DNA of 37,547 nucleotides from the NCBI GenBank assembly GCA_051453625.1, contig JBOZIK010000001.1:38699993-38737539 (forward strand). The letters are read 5' to 3'. Positions 9,439 to 18,609 of the stretch are shown here, piece by piece (the stretch's first letter is position 1; every line of letters begins with the position of its first letter). Origin of the DNA: Welwitschia mirabilis (taxonomy: Eukaryota > Gnetophyta > Gnetopsida > Welwitschiales). The translations under genes and the position numbers were made by a program. The notes under the pieces are model-generated. The model did no database searches. It was not told the origin of the DNA and saw only the letters and a list, made by a program, of their open reading frames with translations.

Positions 9439-9790
9439 CCTCTCTCTACAGCTGAAACAAAATACATAGCAGCAGGAAGCTGTTGCACTCATCTTTTATG
9501 GATGAAGGAGATGTTAAAAAGATTTCGGAGTCAACTATAACTAGGTACCCATCTCTTGTGACAATACTAGTACAATAAACATATAAAAAAATCTTGTTCA
9601 ACACTCTCGTACTAAACATATTGAGCTTGGACACCATTTTCTTAGAGACCAAGTTGAGAAAGGGAATATCACTATGAATTTTGTGAACATTGGTCAACAA
9701 CTTGCTGATATCTTTACAAAACCCCTAAACATTGACAAATTTTTGCATCTTCGACGTGAACTGGGGGTTTTGTTGCCGTTCTTCGACTGA
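9173..9790 (+). pseudogene. Sirevirus RNase H and end of pol
   Basis: NPKESHLQAVKRI opens the connection region; FSDADWAGCKDDKKSTSGN is the RNase H block with catalytic acidic residues. WASKKQ is followed by a CT microsatellite and then LSTAETKYIAAGSCC. The tail contains the HSRTKHIE and QLADIFTKPLN blocks that end Copia pol. Pol stops at TGA 9788-9790. The microsatellite shifts the frame by one base. RNase H removes the RNA template during cDNA synthesis. Confidence 0.88.
9394..9447 (+). repeat. CT microsatellite inside RNase H
   Basis: A CT run of about 43 bases (9394-9436), a short C run, then TCTCTCT to 9447. It replaces codons between the conserved SKKQ and LSTAE blocks. The ancestral codons here (for Ala-Leu-Ser) normally contain CTCTCT and probably seeded the expansion. 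Confidence 0.9.
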
Positions 9791-10175
9791 AAGCAGGGCG
9801 GTCAATTGGATTTCCAAACTTGTAGAAGTCGGGTTGACCAGATTTTTACCTGGTTGCCCTGACTTGCCGCAGGCCTAACTTGCCTACCGTTGGGTCGACC
9901 AGACTGAAATCTCGATCGACTCGATTTGGGCAAGCTAGACCCCCATTTCGATGGGTTGATCGGATTTGAACTCAGTTGACTAGATGAGGCGAGAGAAGGG
10001 CGGGCGAAAGGCAATGGACTCGAATTTTTTCTTAAATCTGAGTTAGTTTGCCCCTCTTATAAAAGCTTGTAGTGCCCTATCTTTTTCATTTCTTGTCAGT
10101 TTTCCTCCTGTCTTTCTCATTTCTTGTCTGCTTCCTCCATCTTCCATCTTTCTCAAAAAGAGCCACGTTGAAACA
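9791..10175 (+). promoter_or_regulatory. Pol-env spacer with GGTCGACC-type octamers
   Basis: No ORF. It carries a perfect GGTCGACC at 9893-9900 and near copies at about 9799, 9832 (GGTTGACC), 9914, 9954 (GGTTGATC) and 9974. Most are followed by AGA or GGA as in the LTR cluster. The same motif family fills the element's LTR U3. Downstream comes a C/T-rich stretch before the env-like start. A role as promoter or regulatory region for the downstream ORF is inference. Confidence 0.5.
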
Positions 10176-11111
10176 ATGGCAGGGGGTCCCTCAAGATGAC
10201 CCAGACAAAAAGTGCTCAATAGCAAATATCCTTTCTATTTGTATCAGGGCATGTTAGAAGAAGACATTGACCATTTTGCTGCCAAGTTCGAGAAGAAGCC
10301 CATTTGCCGAAAGAGAGCTGTTGCTTCACATGAGTTGCGGTAATAAGAGAGGGAGTAAGACTCCTTCATGACCTAGATCTTTCATATTTTCTTGATGTCT
10401 CTGGCACTGCTTATCCCTTGCTCACTAGGTTATTCTATGCTAATGCCATTTATGATGCTGACACCTCCACTCTTTCTACCCTTGTCTTGGGGAAGAGGAT
10501 GAATATTACCCCAAGCTTGATTTCTTCTGTTACAAATCTTCCCAGGGGTGACTATGGAGAGTTCTTGGTGACGCTATGGAAGATAAGGTTGAAGTCACTC
10601 AAGAGCTGTGTGGAAGATATGGGCTCTTGTTGGTCATCGTGATGAGACATCAAACTATAGAGCTTTTCTTTTGTATTTGGTAGGAATCTATAATACCATT
10701 GATGCTCCTACCATTATACTCAAAAAATATGGTCTCTCAACTTGAGTATCACAAGACTAGAGCCCTTCCTTACTCTTTTCTCATTGCAAATATCTGTAGG
10801 CATTTCAAAGTTTAGTTTCGCCCTAAGCTTGAAACCATGATTCCTATGTTATTTATAGGGCATGCCACTCTTTCTAGATGTATATTTTTTCTGAGTCTGC
10901 CTCCAAATCCTTAAAATACCCTTTGCCAAAGAAGGCATCTTCTAATGAAACTCTTTCCCTTTTGAAAAGATTACATTCCCGCACTTGTGATATAAAGGAA
11001 GCTCTTATCGCAGTAGGCTATCAAATTACGGATACTTCAAAAGAAACTAGAAGCTCTCATCATAAAAAGGCAGAAGAAGAAGAAGAGGACTTAGTCAGAA
11101 GAAGAGTCTAA
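10176..11111 (+). pseudogene. Sirevirus env-like / plant 'putative transposon protein' ORF
   Basis: This is the ORF between pol and the 3' LTR. From the ATG at 10176 a frame with an early TGA (10197-10199) gives an acidic/basic stretch to a TAA at 10341. The coding signal then moves frame and reads VIREGVRLLHDLDLSYFLD, TRLFYANAIYDAD, LGKRMNITPSLIS. LFY-N-A followed by a G-K-R and an I-S block is the pattern of the domain often labelled plant transposon or envelope-like protein, and it matches the right-hand Sirevirus ORF at the same positions (LFYCNAI). Further frames carry the rest, ending in a Glu/Lys-rich tail at 11111. At least three frameshifts; function in Sireviruses is unknown. Confidence 0.7.
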
Positions 11112-11280
11112 AGAAGACAAAGAGTCTGGCTAGTTAGTTTATTCGTGTTTCTCTCCTTTGTCATTGATGTCAAAAGGGAGAAAATATTGTCTTGTTCCTC
11201 ATGTCTGCTATTTCATGTTTGTTGTTTAAAAGCTATTTGTGGTTAAACATCTGTTATCTATAGTTTTTTTTTTAATACTT
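11112..11280 (+). other. Post-env segment with first PPT-like tract
   Basis: ATTGATGTCAAAAGGGAGAA near 11163-11182 closely resembles the true PPT context at 11637-11657 (ATCAATGTCAAAGGGGAAGA). A third purine run, TAGGGGGAG, lies near 11571. Repeated PPT-like tracts before the 3' LTR are a reported Sirevirus trait. Confidence 0.55.
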
Positions 11281-11421
11281 AGTGGTAGTCACTACTTTTC
11301 CAAACATATTTTAAGACAACTTTATCAGCGCTATAGTGGTAGTCACTACTTTTTCAAACATATTTGTCTCTTTATCAGTGCTATAATATTTGTCTCTTTA
11401 AGACAACTTTATCAGCACTAT
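11281..11421 (+). repeat. Tandem minisatellite before the 3' LTR
   Basis: Two units begin AGTGGTAGTCACTACTTT at 11281 and 11335 (about 50-54 bp each, ending in CAGYGCTAT). A shorter third unit follows at 11385-11421, and fragments of the ATATTTGTCTCTTTATCA part continue after it. Each long unit holds the inverted pair TAGTG/CACTA. Confidence 0.8.
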
Positions 11422-11506
11422 AATATTTGTCTCTTTATCAATATTTGTTTTTTAAAAATCTATCCCCCTGATTAATTATTGTGCTCTAATGTTTGCCTTT
11501 TTTTAT

Positions 11507-11544
11507 ATATCAAAATATTATGGTTATATCAAAATATTATGGTT
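11507..11544 (+). repeat. Perfect 19-bp tandem repeat
   Basis: ATATCAAAATATTATGGTT occurs at 11507-11525 and again at 11526-11544 with no mismatch. Confidence 0.9.
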
Positions 11545-11644
11545 ATTACTTATCATACATAGCATGTTGATAGGGGGAGTTTACAAGATCTCCTATCAAA
11601 TTGATATTATTTATTTATGATCATATATAGTTTTCCATCAATGT

Positions 11645-11657
11645 CAAAGGGGAAGAT
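11645..11657 (+). other. Polypurine tract of the Sirevirus
   Basis: AAAGGGGAAGAT lies directly before the 3' LTR start, the normal plus-strand primer position. It matches the PPT of the right-hand Sirevirus (AAAAGGGGAAGAT on the minus strand). Confidence 0.8.
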
Positions 11658-12678
11658 TATTGAGTTAAGTTTGCCAAATTGATGTCAAACTAACATATTG
11701 TCTCTAGATTAATATGTTGCAAAAGTCATAGGTTGATAAAGCCTTGCAAGATAGTTGAATGTTCATGTTTTCTCTGGATCTCATTTTTCATGATTTGCCA
11801 AAGTTCAAGATGGGTCAGCCGGTTTCCAAATGGGGTTGATTGTACCTGGGCAAAGACGGTTGATCGAACTTCAGAAGGTCTAGTTTCGGTTGACTGGACA
11901 TCAGAAGGGGTCAATCGAGTCAAGAGACGTGAGTCACTTAGGTCGACTGGAGGAGAAAGGATCGACTGGGTCAAGTGACGACAATTAATTAGGTCGACCA
12001 GATGTTTCAAGGGGTCGACTGGTCGAAGCAGAAGCAAAATTTTTTAGACTGTTTTTCTAGACATTACTTTGCACCTTTTTTAGTTGTTATCATGTCAGAA
12101 GCTTTTAAAGATGTACTAAACCGATCTCCTATATCAAAAAATGAATAGGAACCTTTTGCCCACCACTTTTTGTTGAAAAAGGACAATTGTACTATTGATA
12201 TCTTTCTAGACACACATCTGCACTGCAAGATCTTGTACTTGTCGACTGTTGCTCCAAGCAATGTATCTCATCATTATTGTACTTCAGACCGGTGAGCCAG
12301 TGCACTTAGGCACACTTCCATCACCAAAGGCATTACTCTATAAAGGTTGAGACTGAGCCTTTAAAAGTCCGTTTGTAAAGGTTACAGGTTGACTTAAAAA
12401 CCTGGAAGAAAAGTAACAAAGATCCGGATTAGCTTAGGGTTGAAGCTGAGAGCGGAGAGTGGAGTAGAAGTGTTTTCTGAACCACTATAAACCACTTGTC
12501 TACTGCACAATTTCTATTTTTCGTTACTGTTACTTCCTTCTGATAGCATTCATTAAATCCATTAGGCTAGTTCTTCCCTTTTTGTTTAAAATTATTGTTA
12601 TATGTGTTTGTATAATTTTTAACAGAAATATTGGGTAAAAACCTATTCACCCCCCCTCTAGGGTTTGTAGATCCTTCA
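11658..12678 (+). repeat. Sirevirus 3' LTR
   Basis: About 1.02 kb, starting after the PPT with TATTGAG (usually TGTTG; one G-to-A change) and ending CTTCA at 12678. It is homologous to 1700-2531 through its length. The octamer cluster at about 11830-12020 is largely decayed: one perfect GGTCGACC remains (11992-11999), while the 5' LTR keeps four. The TATA box is also degraded. Confidence 0.85.
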
Positions 12679-13039
12679 CTTTGCCCATTTCACTACAGGC
12701 TTGGAAGGAGATCCTTACTGGAATCTATATTTCCTCACCCTAAGACTTGGTTCATGCTTTCTGACTATGGACACTTTGGAGCAATTTGGAGGATACCCTC
12801 TTCTATTGGAAGTCCTCCTTTATCTCCATTCCCTACACTTTTCTTTTCTTTCAAGCCCCTTTTACCATGAGGTGCATTCCCTAGGCTTCGCTTATGCTCT
12901 ACCCTGTTCCCTAATTACTTTGTACCTTGAGGGATATCATTCGGGTACCTAACTTCCAACAACCCTCTAGAACAAGTCTAGGTTGCCTTACCTTGGAAAG
13001 TGGACATTGTTGTCCTTTCCACATCTAAGGAAAGGAATT
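12679..13039. other. Unassigned segment right of the Sirevirus
   Basis: Short ORFs on the plus strand have no recognisable product. It may be the 3' continuation of the minus-strand Gypsy gag to its right, but no motif supports that firmly. Confidence 0.35.
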
Positions 13040-13050
13040 TACATCAACAC

Positions 13051-13390
13051 ATCTCTTTGCTGATCCTCTCCAGTTCAAAATATTTCTCCAGGCTACTCCA
13101 CCCTTCAACATAGGCTGTGGGATTCAATCCTTCTTAAGGTTTGGTGCTTCAATTTGAGGCCTTCTCGTTGCTTTGTTCACTACATAGACCTGTTGAATAT
13201 GGTCTTCACCCCATCATGTTGTTGCCATTCCTTCAATTTTGTTACTTTTATAGGCCATTTCATGTCTTTGCTGATCCTTTCTGGTTCAAAATATTTCTCC
13301 ATGCTGCTTACCTATTCAACATATTTTGTTGGATTCAACCCTTCTTAAAGTTTGGTGCTTCAGTTTGAGGCCTTCTCATTGCTTTGTTCA
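13051..13390. repeat. Pair of 129-bp direct repeats
   Basis: 13051-13179 and 13262-13390 align over 129 bp without large gaps but with many substitutions; the period is 211 bp. The end, TTTGAGGCCTTCTCRTTGCT, is the best conserved part. Divergence shows the duplication is old. Confidence 0.9.
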
Positions 13391-13503
13391 TTTGAGCAAA
13401 TAACCACTCCGAGGACCACCCATCATGTTCTCTCCTTTTGGTGGTCTTTAGTGAACTCTTCTCTTTCTTTTTCTTCATCCTCTTCTTTTACCTCCCTTAT
13501 CTT

Positions 13504-13561
13504 ATGGACGTCAAATTGTGTTTCCTTAGTCAATGGATGTCAAATTGTGCTTCCTTAGTCA
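13504..13561. repeat. 29-bp tandem repeat, two units
   Basis: Units 13504-13532 and 13533-13561 differ at two positions only, both C/T. They fall inside the Gypsy gag N-terminal region. Confidence 0.9.
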
Positions 13562-14224
13562 ATGCCATCATGAAGCTTCTGTTGCCTGGATCCTCTTACC
13601 CACATTTCTAAGGTCGCTTGCTTCTTGGGTGCCATGTATTCATTGGCTTTGATTCTGAATGATGCTAAATGGCAACAAAAGCTAGGACCTAGGGCCTTGA
13701 ATCTTCAACCAAGTTCAAGACTGATGATGAATTAGTGAATTTTCTTAGTCTTTATAGACTCTTGATTGAAGGAAAAGCACTTTGCTTTTTGATAAACTTT
13801 AATTTTCAGAGGCTAGAAAACTAATTACATGATACCAATTGGGATTACATAATAAGACTTGCGATTCTACACATCAAAGTTCCAAGTATTGAAGACACCT
13901 CACCATTATAACCAAGGGAATGCATTAAAATATTTTTCGCATTTTCTTGTCTTTCACTACTTCCCACATATCTTTGCCTTTTGTTATTCATATGTCCTTT
14001 GACTTGGCTTATGACTCTTCAGATTTCCTAACCATGAACTTTACTTTAAGCAACAACATGCTTGTAGTGACACTGTAGTTTTATGCTGTCACTGTAAATG
14101 ATACTAGAATTCAGCTGTGATGTTGATGTAACTTTAGGAATTTCGTATGCGAGTCTTGCACTACTACCACTATCATGGCAAGGTTGTAGTAACTTGGGAA
14201 TTTTAAGTGATGAAACCATAGTCA

Positions 14225-14460
14225 TGAAATGTGGATCTGAATCGCGATTCGGGCGATCTGGTTCTCAATCTAGTGGGAAAAAGGCTCCAAATCTGTTTTG
14301 GATCGCGATTGGCTCTAGATCTCGAACTGGAGGCTCTGAATCGTGATCTAGGGTGATCCCCTTCATAGTGATCCAAAGCGACCCGCAATGATCTAAAGAG
14401 ATCCGTGGAGAGCTAAAGAGATTGGTAGAGATCCACAAAGATCTGGAGAGGTTTGCTATT
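14225..14460. repeat. GATC / ATCGCGAT-rich degenerate repeat patch
   Basis: GATC occurs about a dozen times in under 240 bp, including the perfect palindrome GAATCGCGATTC near 14240, GGATCGCGATTGG near 14299 and a run of units like GATCCAAAGCGACC and GATCTAAAGAGATCC. More GATC words follow at 14640-14710. Spacing is irregular. It resembles sub-terminal repeats of DNA transposons, but no terminal inverted repeats were identified. Confidence 0.55.
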
Positions 14461-15183
14461 TTTTGAGCTTCAAACCCAACATACACGAAATATTTTGATC
14501 ATGTTGACCTTCTGAAGTAGGTGTAAACTAAACAATAAGTCAGAAGACATTTTAAAGCTTTAATTTTTGGTTCAATTAAAGATTAGATTGATCTTATTAG
14601 GTTTTAAATTCATTCTAAGGTTTTTCCATGTTTGCTATCCACAAAGATCTGTAAAATGCTTTAAAGTGATCCGACTATTTGGAATCTCCAAATCAAAAAA
14701 ACAATCCATGATCTGATCCACATTTTACAACTATGGATGAAACTTACACTGCTACAAGTCTACAAATCCAATTGTGAGTTGCAACAAATTCTGCAAATCC
14801 AATTGTGAGTTGTGACAACTTGTAGTGATATACTTTAAGCGTGAGACAACAATAAGTTGCTATTAGGATTTGGTCATTGAACAATCCTTATTGCAAGACA
14901 ACTGGACTTCTAGCAGAACTTGTAGTAAGACAATTTTAAATGATTCTCACAGGAAGTGAAGAATCTTGCTCCTCTATGGACCTCTAGACCAAGCCTAGAC
15001 CACATTTACATAGCTTTCAAATTTCTCAAGGCATGCTTTTCCACCAAGCATAAGGCTCTTTGAGTAATTTATGATTGTTAGTGAATACGACCAACCAATT
15101 TAATAGCCATTGGTAGAGAATTGCTTCTAACTATATTTTATTTCTCAATTTTGCTGAACCAATATGGAGTGAATTCACCAAGT

Positions 15184-15219
15184 TCTCTCTCTCTCTCTCT
15201 CTCTCTCTCGCTCTCTCTG
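15184..15219. repeat. CT microsatellite
   Basis: A CT run with a single G interruption, about 485 bp upstream of the first visible PP2C exon. Confidence 0.9.
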
Positions 15220-15703
15220 CCTGCTAGTCTTGACCTGAAATTGACCTCTTTGAGAGGTTGAGTTGCACTGCACATTGGTACAGTATTACCTCAACAACAA
15301 TGTGAAGTTCCCATGATTTTAGTTGCAAATCCTCATATTTCCACTGCTTGAATTTGAGAAAGAAAGTAGCCTCTTCCTTCAGTCTCCATTCGTTTTGTCT
15401 TAACTCTTAAATATCTGTTGTGATCATTTTATGGCAAGTCTGTAGCAAATATGCATTGTACAATTGTGGTTGCTTAATTTTGTGTTGAATTTCGTTAGCA
15501 TTCTCTTTTTTACTAATTTATTGCATTATTTTATTTTATCAGCTCAGCAAATAGTTCTTATGAAATGCCATAGTCGGTTGGTTACTGGGATTCATCTAAC
15601 TAACAGTGTTGAATATTAGAGGCTATAGTTCTAACACAATACCTTGATTTCGGTTTAAGCAATGATCTTGGAAAAATTTCTTAATTTTACAGTTGGAATG
15701 CAG

Positions 15704-16071
15704 GCTTTGCGTCAGAGCATCAGGGGATGTCTGCAGAGGTCATTCACAAAGCAGTTTTAGCTACAGAGGAAGATTTCTTGTCCCATGTTACAAAATCTTG
15801 GCCTACTATGCCACAGATAGCTGCAGTGGGGTCTTGTTGTTTAATTGGTGTTGTTTGCAATGGAGAGCTATTCATTGCAAATCTTGGGGATTCCCGGGCA
15901 GTCTTGGGTAGGTCAGACAAGTCAAGTGGGAAGATTGTTGCTACGCAACTAACAACAGAACACAATGCAAGCATTGAGGCTGTGAGACAAGAGTTGCAGG
16001 CTTTGCACCCTGATGACTCACACATTGTTGTTCTAAAGCATGGGGTTTGGCGTGTGAAAGGCCTTATTCAG
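15704..16071 (+). CDS. Protein phosphatase 2C, clade D: internal exon
   Basis: The exon lies between an acceptor (AATGCAG, ending 15703) and a donor (CAG|GTATCT at 16072). It encodes about 122 residues from [13 protein letters not shown] to RVKGLIQ. Visible PP2C blocks are [12 protein letters not shown], then [14 protein letters not shown] (the conserved GDSR block), [10 protein letters not shown] and [17 protein letters not shown]. The last phrase, with the VRQEL context, is typical of plant clade-D PP2Cs, Mg/Mn-dependent Ser/Thr phosphatases that in Arabidopsis act on plasma-membrane H+-ATPase and other targets. It is open throughout with no damage. The upstream exon carrying the start codon and DGHGG was not found in the window. 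Confidence 0.88.
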
Positions 16072-18120
16072 GTATCTCGTAGTATGAGTTGTAAACTGTT
16101 ACTAAACTGAGGCAAGTATAGTGTTGACTTTCTTTTCTCTTTCGGAATTGCAGTTAGATGTATTGTGTGAAAGAGATGGATCCCAGAGGTTTATAATGTT
16201 TAATGTTGAAAATTTTAATGCCTAATAATCTTTTCATTTTTTATCCTTATACTTTTCAAAACTGTGGATTTATCCTCCTGATCTATGTTAAACAAGCACA
16301 CAAATTCATAATGCACCATTATGTGAAAATGTTACTTTCATAACCAATGTTTAGAAGCTCTGCTCTATGTTTCAGAATTTCTTGAAAAATCAACTGTCAT
16401 CAAGGGCAAAAAGGCTGGGTGCTTGTATGGGCATTTCTTGTGTTCTTTCCTCTATTCCATTTTGCTTAGATGGTCATCTATTCATTGTTTTGTAAAGCTC
16501 AATTTTATGCCATCCTATTCCAACTTGTGAATTTATTGAAATAAATATGCTAGATTTTTGTTTTTCACCTGCGTAAGTTATAAAGAAAAGACCAGAAATG
16601 TCAGTTGGGCTTTGTAAAGGGTTTCTGGAAATGCTTTGGAACTTTGTTGTTTCTTTTACATGGTAATCCTTACACTTAATCTCTTGACTATTTGCAAAAG
16701 TTTCTATTGTAGTCTGTGGATTCACTTGTTAAATACCAGAAAGAATCCACATATCAGGATATTGGAATCTATATGATTTGACCAAAGGATAATTGCTTGG
16801 GTTGGCAAGTGCATATTTAATCAAATCTCACATATAGTGATATAGTCACACATCCATAACTTTCTATCTTAGGAAGACACAGAGACACAAGGACATGATT
16901 CCAAGATGTGTATGGGATGTTACATTTGTGAAATAAGTTACTACTTATTAATCTCTTTATTATATGAACTATGTTATCTATTAAAATAGACTCGATTTCG
17001 AGAATGAATTTGTGATTTTAGGCCCTTCTAGGAAAACGTTTTATACTTCAAATGTTTAAACCATGAATGAATTAGAGCCCCCTGAGTCCCCAGCACATCC
17101 AGTGATATGTCTGGCACAACAGTGTTCTTTGATATTACAATTCAATGTCCCAATCAAACATTTATTATATACTAGTTTGCAGATATCATTTGATGCAAAA
17201 ATCTTTGGCAATTTGCTTTTTATGTGATTATCATCTTTAAAGCCTATGTCTCTTGATGTTTTTGATTTGTTAGTGGTGATCATGTGGTATAATTGTTTTC
17301 CTGATGATATAAGTTGACTACAAATGTTGGTATCCATGCAAAATCATTTATAATGTATCCATTAGAAACATCTATTAGTGAATATCAAAATACTTTTTAG
17401 GTAATAGAAATTACACTTGTGTCTTTTAAAGTATTACATCATCAGAATACATCTCCTTCACTGTTGAAGTCTTTACCTTCCTTTTTGATATTTAGAAGGC
17501 CGACTTTCATGACTAGCATTCATGTCATTGAACACCAAAATTGATTACAGAAGTCATGTGAGTTGGCCATGTCAATGTACCATCCAGAAGTGCAAAGTAA
17601 ATTGAAAATATAGTTTTTCCCCCTGTTTTTGAAAATTCTGCTCTAGAGCATTTTAGGTTCATTTCATTCTGTCTAGCCAAAAATTGGTGTTCTTGGGTTA
17701 TTTCTTTTCGGCTAAAAGACTGCTAATTGAATGCATAAAGCAATAGGGATGATTAGTTTGCTGATTTGAATTTATCTTATGGTCAAATACATTAATGCTT
17801 TGATTTATTGCCAGTTATTAAAGTCTGATTCCTTTGGGCTATTTTATCCTTTTTTAAAATTTAAAAAATTCATATATCTCCATGAGAAATTTGAGTCTTG
17901 TTGTACACTGTTTTCATATCTAAATTCAGTTTTGTTGAGGCCTGTTATCTAAAATTTGCGGCGCTTAACATAGAGTTCTTGAATGTGATTAGTACTTTAC
18001 AAGTGTAAACAGTTCCTTTCTTTCTTTAGTTGCTCATGTTCGAAGATGCTTCAATATGCAAACTCTTATTATTTATGGATGGCTATTTTGAAATTTATTT
18101 TGCCATGAAATATGTTGCAG
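16072..18120 (+). other. PP2C intron, about 2.05 kb
   Basis: Bounded by GTATCT and TTGCAG. AT-rich, with no ORF or element domain recognised. Its first codons, read through, spell VSRSM before running on to a stop; the next exon starts VSRSI. Confidence 0.8.
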
Positions 18121-18357
18121 GTGTCTAGATCCATTGGTGATGTATATCTGAAAAAACCTGAATTTAATCGAGAACCGTTGTATCAAAAGTTCCGCTTATC
18201 AGAACCTCTGCGTGGGCCTGTGTTGAGTGCTGAACCCTCCATACATGTTCAAACACTTCAACCACAGGATCAATTTCTGATATTTGCCTCAGATGGACTT
18301 TGGGAGCATTTGAGTAACGAAGAAGCAGTAGACATTGTCCAAAATCATCCACGAGGA
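18121..18357 (+). CDS. Protein phosphatase 2C, clade D: penultimate exon
   Basis: The exon starts after TTGCAG and ends at a strong donor (GTAAGT at 18358), giving exactly 79 codons. It reads [20 protein letters not shown], then LSAEPS and [19 protein letters not shown]. The Asp of the SDGLW block is a metal ligand in PP2Cs. The phase joins cleanly to the preceding exon. The last exon, normally with RRLVKAAL and the HDDIT metal-binding motif, was not found in the remaining 19 kb. Copia sequence begins about 250 bp after the donor. The gene may continue beyond the window across a very long intron, or may be a broken 3'-truncated copy. Confidence 0.88.
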
Positions 18358-18609
18358 GTAAGTGATGACGTTTGATGGCTGCTTTTTAAATGAGAATAAC
18401 TTGTGAATTCTTGCAGAGGTATTGGAGCAAAACACAATATATTCGTTTTAAAGGTATTTAGTACAAACTGAATGAAATACAATTTGAAATGAGAAAGGTG
18501 CAGAATCTTATTTTGAAAAAGGAAGTGATATACAAAGATAATTAAGAATCATCTACAAGAATTTCAATGGTATTATTTTAAGAAGCATGATCTTTGAATG
18601 ATGTGGTCC
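18358..18609 (+). other. Start of the PP2C third intron, before Copia insertion
   Basis: It begins GTAAGT and has no coding content. It ends where the Copia LTR terminus (TGTTATGAG on the plus strand, CTCATAACA on the minus) begins at 18610. Confidence 0.55.

Larger units (their letters stand above)
1700..12678 (+). mobile_element. Sirevirus-type Ty1/Copia element or composite
   Basis: Order on the plus strand: LTR, Met-tRNA PBS, gag with CCHC knuckle, protease, integrase, RT, RNase H, spacer, env-like ORF, polypurine tracts, LTR of about 1.0 kb. Integrase before RT places it in Copia. Large LTRs, a long coiled-coil gag and an env-like ORF after pol are the Sirevirus (SIRE/Maximus) signature. 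Gag occurs twice (2596-3378 and 3649-4788), as does integrase plus RT (5490-6919 and 7020-8540), with N gaps at or near each junction. Two sister insertions, a rearranged element, or a false join of homologous contigs are all possible. All ORFs are broken. Confidence 0.85.
13040..13635 (-). pseudogene. Ty3/Gypsy gag remnant with internal duplication
   Basis: On the minus strand a Met at 13635 begins MAPKKQATLE, plausible as a gag start. Downstream an EAPNF block is followed by NPTKYVE, then VSSMEKYFEPERIS. This fits the Gypsy gag pattern of an I/A-P-x-F block, Y/F-L/V-E-W, E-K-x-F-E and an I/V-S/P turn. The same block occurs twice (13262-13390 and 13051-13179), the second reading EAPNL and SSLEKYFELERIS. 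Gypsy gag has one such block, so this is a duplication. Many stops. Confidence 0.55.
13636..15703. other. Non-coding region upstream of the PP2C exons
   Basis: No gene was recognised. It holds the GATC-rich patch (14225-14460), a CT microsatellite and a duplicated phrase, CAAATCCAATTGTGAGTTG, near 14762 and 14796. The PP2C first exon, which should encode the DGHGG metal-binding motif, was looked for and not found. The stretch may be intron 1 with old insertions, or intergenic. Confidence 0.5.

Noticed and set aside
12631-13558. Plus-strand ORFs of 60-83 codons right of the Sirevirus
   Set aside because: Several are opposite-strand shadows of the Gypsy gag remnant or duplicated by the 129-bp repeat; none has recognisable content.
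15693-15911. 72-codon ORF starting upstream of the PP2C exon
   Set aside because: It is an out-of-frame shadow across the acceptor; the conserved PP2C residues are in the neighbouring frame.
16072-16110. Continuation of the PP2C coding region past 16071
   Set aside because: The conserved sequence resumes in the exon at 18121 after a proper acceptor; read-through stops within 13 codons, so it is better read as intron.
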